A DNA stretch of 64,000 nt from Meishania litoralis. GTDB taxonomy: Bacteria > Bacteroidota > Bacteroidia > Flavobacteriales > Flavobacteriaceae. Of this stretch, positions 53,368 through 61,939 are shown piece after piece. Each line of letters starts with the position of its first letter. The stretch's first letter is position 1. Where the stretch lies: the NCBI RefSeq assembly GCF_042611095.1, contig NZ_JBHFPV010000002.1:310001-374000 (forward strand). The letters run 5' to 3'. A model generated the notes under the pieces. The model saw nothing but the letters and a program-made list of their open reading frames with translations, had not been told where the DNA came from and did not search any database. A program made the translations under genes and the position numbers.

Positions 53368-55005
53368 TTAGAATTTATTACGCACGTCAAGAAATTGGCC
53401 TTTGACCGTTACATTACCTGATTTCTTTACACTACCAAAAATGTTTGCCTCTGAACTTCCACCTAAAAATTCAATGGTGGAACCATCTTCCAAAATCAAG
53501 TCCCCGTAGATATTCAGATTGCCTTCTACCCTTAAAGTGGCATTTTTACCTAAGGTAATGTTCTTTCGCTTGTTATTACGACCTACCGACAAAACTCCGT
53601 TCATTTCGAACAATCCGTTTTCGTTTATGAAATTACTGTTGTTGGTTGTCCATGATCCGCAAAGCAGCAGAGAACCGTCGACCGTTATACTGTTGAACCT
53701 TTTCGCACCACGGTACTCTTGGGTTTCTCCTTGCGCGACGACCAAATTGGAACTTCCACTATAAGCGGGCAGTGATGCGCACCGGGTCACAAGGCTTTCA
53801 TTGGGCCTGTTCAATTTGATGACCTGCAGACCTTCCTTGCCTGAAGCGGCAAAAATATAGTCATCTTTGGAGGCCACAAAATTGATCGATCCATTAAGTT
53901 CGATGATACCTACCAAATCGGTATTGTTGCCTTGGTCTTCCGATAAACTTAGACCGGCACCACCGTTCGCCATCAGCAATACTTCCTGGTTCAACGCTAC
54001 CGCATTCGTAACAATATCGCTTTCTGCAACTCCCTCTGGGTTTACCAAAATGGGCACGTATTCTATCAATGAACCTGTATTCGGGTCGTATATACCGGCA
54101 CCGTTAGACCCCTCGGACACCACGATCCTGTCACTTGAAAAGTCCAAGGTTCGTTTTGAAGCGCTGCCAAAGTCTGAATCTATGGTAATTTCACGAACGG
54201 TCTGTAGGTTGGCATCCAATAGGTCGACACCTTTACTGGCATCTAAAACGGCAATGGAACTTCCGTTTAAAGCGACAGAACGTAGATCTGCAAAGGGCGC
54301 CGAGTTCTGAACGGTCATATCAGCCTTGTTATAAACGGTTAAAAAACCATCTCTTCCACTGGTGACAAGTACCGAATTTGAGGTAACCCTAACATCGTTT
54401 GCGTTAAAACCCTCTTGAAATCCATAGACGATATTACTTGTGTCCAAATATCCATATGAAGCCCTTATCTTGGCAACAAACGAATTACTCGTGGCCCTTA
54501 CCGATTTCTCTGAATCAACACCCCCGACCGCATAAACATATCCGTCGTTATAGGTAATCGAGTTAATGTCGGCATTTACGTAGTACAGGCGAGACCTTAC
54601 CCTTGGCCGGTTCGGATCCCTTACATCGATGATATCGATGCCACCGACATAGGCATCTTCGACCGTATTGTAGGAAACATAGGCATAGTCGCCTTCCACA
54701 AATACATGTGAGGCCGTTAAGTTCTCCCCACCGTTGAACGATGGCGGTGTTATTTGGGCCACAAGGGTCAACGGATAATCACCGGCCTGCCCGTTTTTTG
54801 CCGTTGGCGAAAACTTGCCCGTCAGGCTATTTTCCTCAAAGATATCGAGTACTCCAGAATTATCGAAGACGACACTGTTTTCAAGCACCGTTTCGCTATT
54901 TTCCATCAAAGTATCTTCGGTGGGGTCGCTATAGACCGTAGTTTCGTCACTACAAGAAAGAATAATAAAAACTGCTGCTATTGCCGCTATGGAAATTTTT
55001 TTCAT
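53368..55005 (-). CDS. Large lipoprotein with LVIVD-like beta-propeller
   Basis: A 545-residue lipoprotein (lipobox ILSC). Residues about 80-420 form a beta-propeller with repeated 'VEGDYAYVSY', 'NDGYVYAVGG' and 'IDIIDVRDPNRPRV' motifs, the LVIVD-repeat pattern of Bacteroidota surface proteins. Residues about 450-545 have short beta-strand repeats ('GVLSVGRNNKRKNITLGKNATLRVEGNLNIYGD' region), like a beta-helix. The ATG at 55005 is preferred to the GTG at 55008. Probably surface-exposed; no catalytic site is visible. Confidence 0.85.
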   Translation of the reverse strand: MKKISIAAIAAVFIILSCSDETTVYSDPTEDTLMENSETVLENSVVFDNSGVLDIFEENSLTGKFSPTAKNGQAGDYPLTLVAQITPPSFNGGENLTASHVFVEGDYAYVSYNTVEDAYVGGIDIIDVRDPNRPRVRSRLYYVNADINSITYNDGYVYAVGGVDSEKSVRATSNSFVAKIRASYGYLDTSNIVYGFQEGFNANDVRVTSNSVLVTSGRDGFLTVYNKADMTVQNSAPFADLRSVALNGSSIAVLDASKGVDLLDANLQTVREITIDSDFGSASKRTLDFSSDRIVVSEGSNGAGIYDPNTGSLIEYVPILVNPEGVAESDIVTNAVALNQEVLLMANGGAGLSLSEDQGNNTDLVGIIELNGSINFVASKDDYIFAASGKEGLQVIKLNRPNESLVTRCASLPAYSGSSNLVVAQGETQEYRGAKRFNSITVDGSLLLCGSWTTNNSNFINENGLFEMNGVLSVGRNNKRKNITLGKNATLRVEGNLNIYGDLILEDGSTIEFLGGSSEANIFGSVKKSGNVTVKGQFLDVRNKF

Positions 55006-55171
55006 CACTAAGTAGGTTTACTAGTTAGATTTGGGTTCTAACGTAACGTCAAAAATATCAATAAGGTATATTTTAATGCATACTTTTCGCTGAAATGCAA
55101 TAAAATTGGAACAAGCTTGGCCCAAAACGGACCAAATTCACGAAAATACCAGTGAAATACAGGGAGACGGC

Positions 55172-55822
55172 CTATAGCTTCCCCATCTTTTCAAGCGCAA
55201 AAAGTATCACAATCGGTATGGCCAATAGTACCACCATCAAAGTTTCCGTGAACAAGAGATTGGGTTCAAAAAGCAATGTTGTGGCGAAACCTCCTATCGC
55301 GCCCCCAAAGTGGGCCGTATGGCCTATATTGCCCAATCGGTTCTTCATGCCGTATATGGAATACAACAAATACCCGATACCCAATACATAGGCCGGTATG
55401 GGAATAGGTATGAACATTAAATACAGGTTCATGCCCGGATCTAATAAAATGGCCGCGTACAAAATGCCCGTTACGGCCCCACTCGCCCCTACTGCACTAT
55501 AATAAGGCTCATCTTTATGAAAAAACAGGGCCAATAGGCTCCCTGCCACCAGACTTACAAAATAGATGATCAGAAATTTACCGGCACCGAACCAATTGAT
55601 GACCCTATCGGCAAAGAAATAGAGCGTGATCATGTTGAACAACAAATGGGTAAGGTCGACATGCAGAAATCCCGAAGTGACCATACGATCTTTCTGGCCC
55701 GCACGTATGGGGCCTATTCCGAATTTATAGCGTTCGAAAAAAGCGGAATCGTTGAATCCCTTCATTGATACCAGCACATTGGCGGCAATAATGGCAATGG
55801 TCACTAAATGGAGGTCGTACAT
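55172..55822 (-). CDS. Rhomboid-family intramembrane serine protease
   Basis: A 216-residue, six-helix membrane protein. Catalytic Ser114 lies in 'AVGASGAVTG' and His171 in 'AHFGGAIGG'; 'HVDLTHLLFNM' is the conserved helix-2 motif. It cleaves membrane-spanning segments of target proteins. The frame extends to a TTG (55849), but ATG 55822 is used because the -7 box (CAAATATA on the plus strand, 55847-55854) covers the TTG. Divergent from the acyltransferase gene. Confidence 0.93.
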   Translation of the reverse strand: MYDLHLVTIAIIAANVLVSMKGFNDSAFFERYKFGIGPIRAGQKDRMVTSGFLHVDLTHLLFNMITLYFFADRVINWFGAGKFLIIYFVSLVAGSLLALFFHKDEPYYSAVGASGAVTGILYAAILLDPGMNLYLMFIPIPIPAYVLGIGYLLYSIYGMKNRLGNIGHTAHFGGAIGGFATTLLFEPNLLFTETLMVVLLAIPIVILFALEKMGKL

Positions 55823-55846
55823 AAGCGGTCCGATGTTATTTAGTGC

Positions 55847-55864
55847 CAAATATAGCTATATTTG
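55847..55864. promoter_or_regulatory. Palindromic divergent promoter (rhomboid/acyltransferase)
   Basis: CAAATATAGCTATATTTG is a perfect 18-bp palindrome. Its right half TATATTTG (55857-55864) is a -7 box for the acyltransferase gene (ATG 55884), and its left half is the same box on the minus strand (55847-55854) for the rhomboid gene (ATG 55822). The two promoters are back to back. Confidence 0.65.
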
Positions 55865-55883
55865 CACATTGATAAGCCATTGC

Positions 55884-56771
55884 ATGCAGCTCTTCGTTTT
55901 TATACTGGTGTACCCCTTAATCTGGTGCATCTCCATACTACCCCATAAGCTTTTCTACGGCTTTTCAGACATCGTCTATTTTTTGGTCTATCGTGTTTTT
56001 GGATACCGAAAGAAGGTAGTTGCCCAAAATCTTGAACTGGCATTTCCCACCAAATCGAAGGGCGAGCGCAAAACCATCGAAAAAAAATTCTATAGGCACA
56101 TGTGCGACATGTTCCTCGAAATGGTAAAGACCATGAACCTTTCAAAAAAAGAGGTCAAAAAAAGATATCATATCACCAATGTCGAACTGGTTCAAAGAAT
56201 TGAAACGGAAAAGAGTATTTTGGTACCCTGCGCGCACTATGCGAATTGGGAGTGGAACGTTAGTCTAAACCTTTATGTAACTAGCAAGGGGTATGCCGTT
56301 TATCAAAAGATAGCGAACAAGTATTTCGACAAACTGGCCAAGAAGCTCCGTTCACGTTGGAATACCACACTGATTACCACCCAAGAAACGGTCAAAACGG
56401 TGGTCAGAAATGAAAAAAACGGCGTAAGGGGCATCTATGGCATGGTCAGCGACCAGTCTCCGATGGTATCGCAAGCCCATTACTGGCACCCATTCATGGG
56501 CGTTACCGTGCCGGTATTCATGGGCACTGAGACCATGGCCCGAAAATTCGATCTCGCCGTCGTTTTTCTCAAGGTTTCCAAGGTCAAAAGAGGTTATTAT
56601 CAAGCGGAGTTCATTCCGATCACGTTATCGGGCAAGCAAACCGAACCCTACGAAATAACCAAAAAGTTTTTGGCACTTACCGAACAACAGATACGGGAAC
56701 GCCCAGAGCATTATTTATGGACGCACAAACGTTGGAAACATCGCGACAAAGTGCCAGAGGCATTTAAATAG
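55884..56771 (+). CDS. Lipid A biosynthesis acyltransferase (LpxL/HtrB family)
   Basis: A 295-residue inner-membrane-associated acyltransferase. 'LVPCAHYANWEWNVSL' holds the H-x4-E motif (His118, Glu123); 'MVSDQSPMVSQAHYWHPFMGVTVPVFMGTETMARKF' is the second conserved block with the family's DQ and F-G-x3 patterns. It adds secondary acyl chains to lipid A, or acts on ornithine or other lipids in this phylum. ATG 55884 is preferred to the earlier ATG at 55752, which overlaps the rhomboid gene and precedes the promoter. Confidence 0.9.
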   Translation: MQLFVFILVYPLIWCISILPHKLFYGFSDIVYFLVYRVFGYRKKVVAQNLELAFPTKSKGERKTIEKKFYRHMCDMFLEMVKTMNLSKKEVKKRYHITNVELVQRIETEKSILVPCAHYANWEWNVSLNLYVTSKGYAVYQKIANKYFDKLAKKLRSRWNTTLITTQETVKTVVRNEKNGVRGIYGMVSDQSPMVSQAHYWHPFMGVTVPVFMGTETMARKFDLAVVFLKVSKVKRGYYQAEFIPITLSGKQTEPYEITKKFLALTEQQIRERPEHYLWTHKRWKHRDKVPEAFK

Positions 56772-56894
56772 GCTCTTATTACATTGCTTGACAGCACTTT
56801 CCGTTTGTTCAAGCAAGTCATTTATCGAATTGTTTTCTTTTTAATTTTAAGGAGGTATATTTTCGAACACCAAAACCAACAACCACCAAATGAT

Positions 56895-57890
56895 ATGGAA
56901 ATACTCGAAACACTATTCAACGAAATCATCGGCTTTTTGGGAATATCCCAAGCTTTGGAAATATTACGGGCGGGCGACTATAGCGTATTCCGCACCTATG
57001 ACGGTATCGTCTCGCTCATCTACCCGATCATTCCCTTGCTCTTATTGCTTGAGCTGATTTTAGGATTTATTTACAAAAAGCCTCAGGCCAAGGTATATAA
57101 GGTCAATTTCTTGATCTATATCTTCAATAGGTTTGTCGGTCGGTTTATCGCGATTGCGATGGTCACCTACATCATTGGCCTATTACAGCCCATAGCTCCT
57201 TTTCAGACCAGCCTGACCTGGTATTGGTTTATTTATGGGTACATCGTTTGGGAATTCGGCCATTTTCTTTACCACTATTGGGGCCATAAGGTACGGTTGT
57301 TCTGGTGCCTGCATTCCACGCACCATGCTCCCGAGGATATGAATTTATCGGTTACACATGCGCACTTTTTTTTGGAGGCGCCCTATGCCGATGCCATTCG
57401 CACCACGGTCTGCATCTTATTGGGTGTACAGCCTGAAATGCTGTTCTTGATCATGTTCATCGATGGCACTTGGGGGGCTTTCATACATATTGGCGAAAAT
57501 TTATTGAAAGACGGCAGGCTTGGTTTTCTCAACAATATCATATTGACACCGTCGCACCATCGGGTGCACCACGCGCGAAACCCGTTGTACATGGATACCA
57601 ATTTCTGCAACCTATTGAACATCTGGGACAAGGTCTTTAATACCTATCAAGATGAAGACCGAAACGTACAGATCGAATACGGAATCACCCGTGAAATGAA
57701 TTCAGGTGATTTTTTGGATGTATACTTTGGTGAGATCGTAGCCTTGGCCAAGGATGTCTGGAGCGCACCCGGACTTATGAACAAACTCCGATACATCGTC
57801 ATGCCTCCCGGGTGGAGCCATACCGGCGACCATAAAACAGCCAAACGGGTCCGCAACGCTTATTTGCAAGAACAGAAGGCTGCGTTTTAG
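56895..57890 (+). CDS. Sterol desaturase/fatty-acid hydroxylase family membrane protein
   Basis: A 331-residue membrane protein with four to five hydrophobic segments. The di-iron histidine boxes are 'HFLYHYWGHKVRLFWCLHSTHHAPEDMN', 'VTHAHFF' and 'PSHHRVHHARNP'. Members hydroxylate or desaturate lipids; one relative is AGMO-like. The frame is open from 56784, but ATG 56895 begins the conserved product. It follows the acyltransferase by 123 bp on the same strand, which fits membrane lipid modification. Confidence 0.9.
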   Translation: MEILETLFNEIIGFLGISQALEILRAGDYSVFRTYDGIVSLIYPIIPLLLLLELILGFIYKKPQAKVYKVNFLIYIFNRFVGRFIAIAMVTYIIGLLQPIAPFQTSLTWYWFIYGYIVWEFGHFLYHYWGHKVRLFWCLHSTHHAPEDMNLSVTHAHFFLEAPYADAIRTTVCILLGVQPEMLFLIMFIDGTWGAFIHIGENLLKDGRLGFLNNIILTPSHHRVHHARNPLYMDTNFCNLLNIWDKVFNTYQDEDRNVQIEYGITREMNSGDFLDVYFGEIVALAKDVWSAPGLMNKLRYIVMPPGWSHTGDHKTAKRVRNAYLQEQKAAF

Positions 57891-57897
57891 TTATTTT

Positions 57898-57946
57898 ATT
57901 CCCTCTAATAAGGGCCAAAGTTCTGCTTCGCAGAACAGGGGCATGT
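57898..57946 (+). repeat. Diverged copy of the repeat module upstream of the DUF559 cassette
   Basis: ATTCCCTCTAATAAGGG, then AAAGTTCTGC-TTC-GCAGAAC and AGGGGCATGT. This copies the order of parts of the right half of the cassette repeats (C-run hairpin, short stem, AGGGGnATGT end), but the short stem is GTTCTGC/GCAGAAC instead of GTTGG/CCAAC. Both sides of the stem changed together. Confidence 0.55.
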
Positions 57947-57977
57947 ATTTACGCGGTGAGCGCATTCGTGTCAAGTC

Positions 57978-58082
57978 ACATCCCTGCCCCGAATACTCGG
58001 GGCTGTTCCTACGAAGGGACAATTTTGTGCAATGGAATTCCCCCTTTGAAGGGGGAAGTTGGTAAAGCCAACAGGGGGATGT
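57978..58082 (+). repeat. Left copy (A) of the DUF559-flanking hairpin repeat
   Basis: A 105-bp unit beginning ACATCCCTGCC and ending AGGGGGATGT (inverted ends). Inside, in order: stem CCCCGA/TCGGGG, stem TGTTCCT/AGGGACA, CCCCCT-TTGA-AGGGGG, and GTTGG/CCAAC. It matches copy B at 58521-58617 in the conserved parts. Confidence 0.75.
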
Positions 58083-58135
58083 CTTTTTAAGCAACAAAGT
58101 TGACTTCATCAACACGGCAGTGTATCTTACACCCC

Positions 58136-58507
58136 ATGGGAAACAAAATTCTACCTTACAACCCAAAGCTGAAGGAATACGCCAGAGAATTGAGAAAAAA
58201 CAGCACGTTATCGGAAGTCTTGCTCTGGCAAAAAATCAAAAAGAAGGCTTATGGGGTCGAGTTTCACAGACAAGTACCTATTCTGGATTACATCGTTGAT
58301 TTTTATTGCCATGAACTGATGCTCGCCATAGAAATTGTTGGCTGCAGCCACGATTTCAAATACGAATATGATACTAGAAGACAAGGCCGGTTGGAAAAAG
58401 AAGGCGTTCGGTTTTTGCGGTTTTCCGACAGAGAAGTAAAACAGCAAATGTTCAGTGTGTTGCTGAAACTTGAACAGACCGTTGTAGAATTAAGAAACTC
58501 ATTATAA
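58136..58507 (+). CDS. DUF559 (Vsr-like) endonuclease-domain protein
   Basis: A 123-residue protein of the DUF559 family, a restriction-endonuclease-like fold related to Vsr. 'LRKNSTLSEVLLWQKIKKK', 'EFHRQVPILDYIVDFYCHELMLAIEI' and 'RFSDREVKQQMFSVL' are classic. The usual IEIDGxSH motif reads I-E-I-V-G-C-S-H here, so one acidic residue is replaced by Val, which could weaken catalysis. ATG 58136 fits the family start better than the TTG at 58100. The gene stands alone between two copies of a hairpin-rich repeat. Confidence 0.9.
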   Translation: MGNKILPYNPKLKEYARELRKNSTLSEVLLWQKIKKKAYGVEFHRQVPILDYIVDFYCHELMLAIEIVGCSHDFKYEYDTRRQGRLEKEGVRFLRFSDREVKQQMFSVLLKLEQTVVELRNSL

Positions 58508-58520
58508 TTATACATTCAGG

Positions 58521-58617
58521 ACATCCCTGCCAAAACTTTGTTTTGGCTGTCCCTTCGAAGGGACAATTTAAATTCCCCCTTGGAAGGGGGAAGTTGGCAA
58601 AGCCAACAGGGGGATGT
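58521..58617 (+). repeat. Right copy (B) of the DUF559-flanking hairpin repeat
   Basis: A 97-bp direct repeat of copy A beginning ACATCCCTGCC and ending CAGGGGGATGT. Its stems are CCAAAAC/GTTTTGG (in place of CCCCGA/TCGGGG), TGTCCCT-TCGA-AGGGACA, CCCCCT/AGGGGG and GTTGG/CCAAC. It starts 13 bp after the DUF559 stop. From here to the esterase start (58618-58813) I see no gene. Confidence 0.75.
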
Positions 58618-58813
58618 TCAAAACCCCTAAAATTTTCAATAGTACGCTCTTACGTAATTATTAACCAAAGAATTTCCTACATTTAGGTGCTACAAGGCAC
58701 AAACCTCCCCCGATTATTTGATTGAACAATGGTATCCCTCTTCAATTAACAGGAATACTAATAGTACATATCATAATAACATGAACAATCGAGCACATTA
58801 AAAACAAAGCCGT

Positions 58814-59872
58814 ATGAAAAACTCAATTTTGTTATTTTTTGGCATTCTACTGACAACAAATCTGGGCATAGCACAATTTCCAGAAGGAAAAGTAGTAGTA
58901 AAAAAACTATATTCAGAACTATTGGAAAATCCAGGCGGAGAAAATCCTACCCGTAGATTGACAATCTACCTCCCTCCCGGGTATGATGAAAACGAGCAAA
59001 GTTATCCCGTAATCTATTATTTACATGGTTTTACATGGAGTGACAGCCTTATGGTTTCTGAAGATAAGTTTGACAAACTACTGGATAAGGCCATTGCACT
59101 CAAAAAGATAAAACCGGTCATTGTTGTGATGCCTGACCAACATACTCTATATAGAGGAAGTTGGTATACGAATTCGGAATTGACCGGTAAATGGGCCGAT
59201 TTTACCGGAAAAGACCTCGTAGCATTTATTGACAAAAATTTTCGAACCATAGCCAATAAAGATGGTCGAGGGGTGGCAGGCCATTCCATGGGTGGGCAAG
59301 GTGCCCTAAAAATGGGCATGTTGTTTCCTGATGTGTTTTCAACCGTCTATGCTTTGTCACCAGCTACTCTTGGAATAACGGAGAGCTTGGGAATACATGG
59401 TTCGGCGTACAGAAGAATTAATGAAATAACACCTGAACAAGTTGTTACGGGATGGAATGAATTCGAAGCTAATGTGATAGTAGCTATGGGTAGGGCATAT
59501 TCACCTAATCTTGATAATCCACCCTATTTTGCAGATTTTCCATACGAATACATTAACGATGAAATTGTTGTCAATCATAAAATCTTAGAAATCTGGCAAA
59601 ATAAATCCGCAATTGGAATGGTAGACGATTATATAGGGAATCTAAAGAAACTTAAAGCATTAAAATTGGATTGGGGAAGGAACGAAGAACACGAATTGAT
59701 ACCCGTAACTTGTGAATTGTTTAGCAAGAAATTAGAAAACCTAGGAATTAACCATTATGCAGAAGAATACATCGGAACACATGGAAATAAACTATGGACC
59801 GACGATGGTCGTGCATTAAATGATATGCTTCCCTTTTTTGATACGTATCTAAAATCTAGCGAAGAAAACTGA
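58814..59872 (+). CDS. Secreted esterase of the esterase-D family
   Basis: A 352-residue protein with a signal peptide (cleavage near residue 20, after GIAQ). The alpha/beta-hydrolase core has 'VIYYLHGFTWSDS', nucleophile Ser in 'GVAGHSMGGQGALKM' and C-terminal His in 'YIGTHGNKLW'. It resembles the esterase-D/Fes-like esterases that cleave acetyl, feruloyl or siderophore esters. The coding sequence is more AT-rich than its neighbours, and it lies directly beside the DUF559 cassette, so recent acquisition is possible. Confidence 0.88.
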   Translation: MKNSILLFFGILLTTNLGIAQFPEGKVVVKKLYSELLENPGGENPTRRLTIYLPPGYDENEQSYPVIYYLHGFTWSDSLMVSEDKFDKLLDKAIALKKIKPVIVVMPDQHTLYRGSWYTNSELTGKWADFTGKDLVAFIDKNFRTIANKDGRGVAGHSMGGQGALKMGMLFPDVFSTVYALSPATLGITESLGIHGSAYRRINEITPEQVVTGWNEFEANVIVAMGRAYSPNLDNPPYFADFPYEYINDEIVVNHKILEIWQNKSAIGMVDDYIGNLKKLKALKLDWGRNEEHELIPVTCELFSKKLENLGINHYAEEYIGTHGNKLWTDDGRALNDMLPFFDTYLKSSEEN

Positions 59873-59889
59873 AAGCTTTAAACGCTTTC

Positions 59890-61281
59890 CTACCCCAACC
59901 CCGCAATTTTCTTGATCTCGGCAATGATCTTTTCGCCAAGGTCATCGGCCTCGTCTTGACTTTTGGCCTCGGTATAAATACGTATGATCGGTTCGGTATT
60001 CGATTTTCGAAGGTGCACCCAGTTGTCGGGAAAATCGATTTTTACACCATCAATGGTTGAAATGTCCTCGTTTTTATATTTTTCGGCCATGGCCTTTAAA
60101 ATTCCGTCCACATCCAATTCGGGCGTCAACTGAATTTTTTTCTTCCCCATAAAATAGGCGGGGTAGCTGGCCCGAAGTTCGGCGACCGTTCCTCCCCTTT
60201 CGGCCATTAGCATTAAGAACAGGGCCGTACCGACCAACGAATCACGGCCATAATGGCTTTCAGGATAAATGATGCCCCCATTGCCCTCGCCACCGATTAT
60301 GGCATTGTTGGCCTTCATTTTGGTGACCACGTTCACCTCGCCCACGGCCGCGGCCTCATAGGTTCCGCCGTGTTTTTCGGTAATATCGCGCAATGCCCTT
60401 GAAGAGGAAAGGTTCGAGACCGTATTTCCCTTCGTTTTGCCCAGCACATAATCCGCGCAGGCGACCAGGGTATATTCTTCACCGAACATTTCACCATCGT
60501 TGCTGATAAAGGCGAGGCGGTCAACATCGGGATCCACGACAATGCCAAAGTTCGCCTTTTCTTTGACGACCAAATCGCAAATATCGCCCAGATGTTCTTT
60601 CAACGGCTCAGGATTATGCGGAAAATGCCCCGTAGGATCGCAATACAATTTGACTACTTCTACGCCCAAGGCCTCCAAAAGTTTGGGTATCGCAATGCCC
60701 CCGGTGGAATTCACACCGTCTACCACTACCTTAAAACCGGCCTTTCTAATGGTCTCGGCATCCACCAGCGACAGGTTCAATACTTCGTCGATATGAATAT
60801 CGAAATAGGCATCGTTCTTTGTGATGGCACCCAGATCATCCACTTCGCTGAAGTTAAAATCCTCTTTTTCGGCGATCGCCAATATTTTGGCACCCTGAAC
60901 GGCATCTAAAAACTCGCCTCTTTCGTTCAGGAGCTTTAAAGCGTTCCACTGTTTGGGGTTATGGCTGGCGGTCAAAATAATGCCGCCATCGGCATTTTCC
61001 AAGGGCACCGCAATTTCAACGGTCGGTGTGGTCGAAAAGTCAAGATCGACCACATCGATCCCTAATCCGATCAAGGTAGACACAACCAAATTCTGGATCA
61101 TCTCGCCAGAGAGTCTCGCATCACGGCCAATGACGACCTTTAAGTCGCTTTTTTGCGATTGGTCTTTGAGCCACACGCCATAAGCGGCCGCAAATTTGAC
61201 GGCGTCGATGGGGGTAAGATTGTCTCCGGGGCCGCCTCCTATGGTACCCCGTATTCCAGAAATTGATTTGATTAAGGTCAT
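59890..61281 (-). CDS. glmM: Phosphoglucosamine mutase
   Basis: A 463-residue alpha-D-phosphohexomutase. The phosphoserine loop is 'LTASHNPKQWN' (Ser106), the Mg loop 'VVDPDVDRLAF', the sugar-binding 'GEGNGGIIYPE' and the C-terminal phosphate-binding 'RKSNTEPIIRIYTEA'. It converts glucosamine-6-phosphate to glucosamine-1-phosphate for peptidoglycan and lipid A. A -7 box TATATTTG lies on the minus strand at 61301-61308, 19 bp before ATG 61281. The ACP-hydrolase gene is divergent. Confidence 0.9.
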   Translation of the reverse strand: MTLIKSISGIRGTIGGGPGDNLTPIDAVKFAAAYGVWLKDQSQKSDLKVVIGRDARLSGEMIQNLVVSTLIGLGIDVVDLDFSTTPTVEIAVPLENADGGIILTASHNPKQWNALKLLNERGEFLDAVQGAKILAIAEKEDFNFSEVDDLGAITKNDAYFDIHIDEVLNLSLVDAETIRKAGFKVVVDGVNSTGGIAIPKLLEALGVEVVKLYCDPTGHFPHNPEPLKEHLGDICDLVVKEKANFGIVVDPDVDRLAFISNDGEMFGEEYTLVACADYVLGKTKGNTVSNLSSSRALRDITEKHGGTYEAAAVGEVNVVTKMKANNAIIGGEGNGGIIYPESHYGRDSLVGTALFLMLMAERGGTVAELRASYPAYFMGKKKIQLTPELDVDGILKAMAEKYKNEDISTIDGVKIDFPDNWVHLRKSNTEPIIRIYTEAKSQDEADDLGEKIIAEIKKIAGLG

Positions 61282-61348
61282 GGTGTTTATAAAGTTTGTG
61301 CAAATATAAACGGTTGGGCAGTATTACTATTGCGCTTCTTTGTAATTT

Positions 61349-61939
61349 ATGCCGATGAATTTTTTAGCGCATATCTATCTTTCCTTTGGAGATGATGAAG
61401 TGACACTCGGCAATTTTATCGCCGACAGTATTCGGGGCAATAAGTACCAACACTTGCCCGAGCGGGTTCAAAAGGGTGTTCTTTTGCATCGCGCTATCGA
61501 CACGTACACCGATGCCCATGACATTCCCAAAAAAAGCAGTAAAAGGCTGCATAAAAATTATAGTCATTACAGCCGTGTCATCGTCGATATTTTTTATGAC
61601 CATTTTTTGGCCAAGAATTGGAGCGCCTATTCGAACACCCCGCTCGATGTTTTTGTTGAGCATTTTTATGACCTTTTGGAGGATAACTATGTCATTCTTC
61701 CGCAAGGCGTAAAACGGATGATGCCCTACATGATCGCCGATAACTGGATCTACAACTATTCAAAAATGGAAGGTATCGGCAAGGTATTGAACGGTATGAA
61801 CCGCAGAACGCAGAACAAATCGAAAATGAATTTTGCGATTCTTGACCTTGAGGAACACTATGAGGCTTTCGAGGTCGAGTTCACTTCCTTTTTTGATGAA
61901 TTGATTATCTTTTCAAAGCAGAAATACATATCACTATGA
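61349..61939 (+). CDS. ACP phosphodiesterase (AcpH-like)
   Basis: A 196-residue protein of the AcpH family (HD-like fold). 'MNFLAHIYLSFGDDEVTLGNFIADSIRG' and 'GVLLHRAIDTYTDAH' hold the metal-binding His/Asp residues. It removes the phosphopantetheine group from acyl carrier protein. ATG 61349 or 61355 are both possible. It overlaps the gamma-glutamyltransferase gene by four bases (ATGA, 61936-61939). Confidence 0.9.
   Translation: MPMNFLAHIYLSFGDDEVTLGNFIADSIRGNKYQHLPERVQKGVLLHRAIDTYTDAHDIPKKSSKRLHKNYSHYSRVIVDIFYDHFLAKNWSAYSNTPLDVFVEHFYDLLEDNYVILPQGVKRMMPYMIADNWIYNYSKMEGIGKVLNGMNRRTQNKSKMNFAILDLEEHYEAFEVEFTSFFDELIIFSKQKYISL

Noticed and set aside
57920..57936. A transcription terminator for the sterol desaturase gene (GTTCTGC-TTC-GCAGAAC).
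   Set aside because: No T-run follows, and the hairpin fits better as part of the diverged repeat module at 57898-57946.
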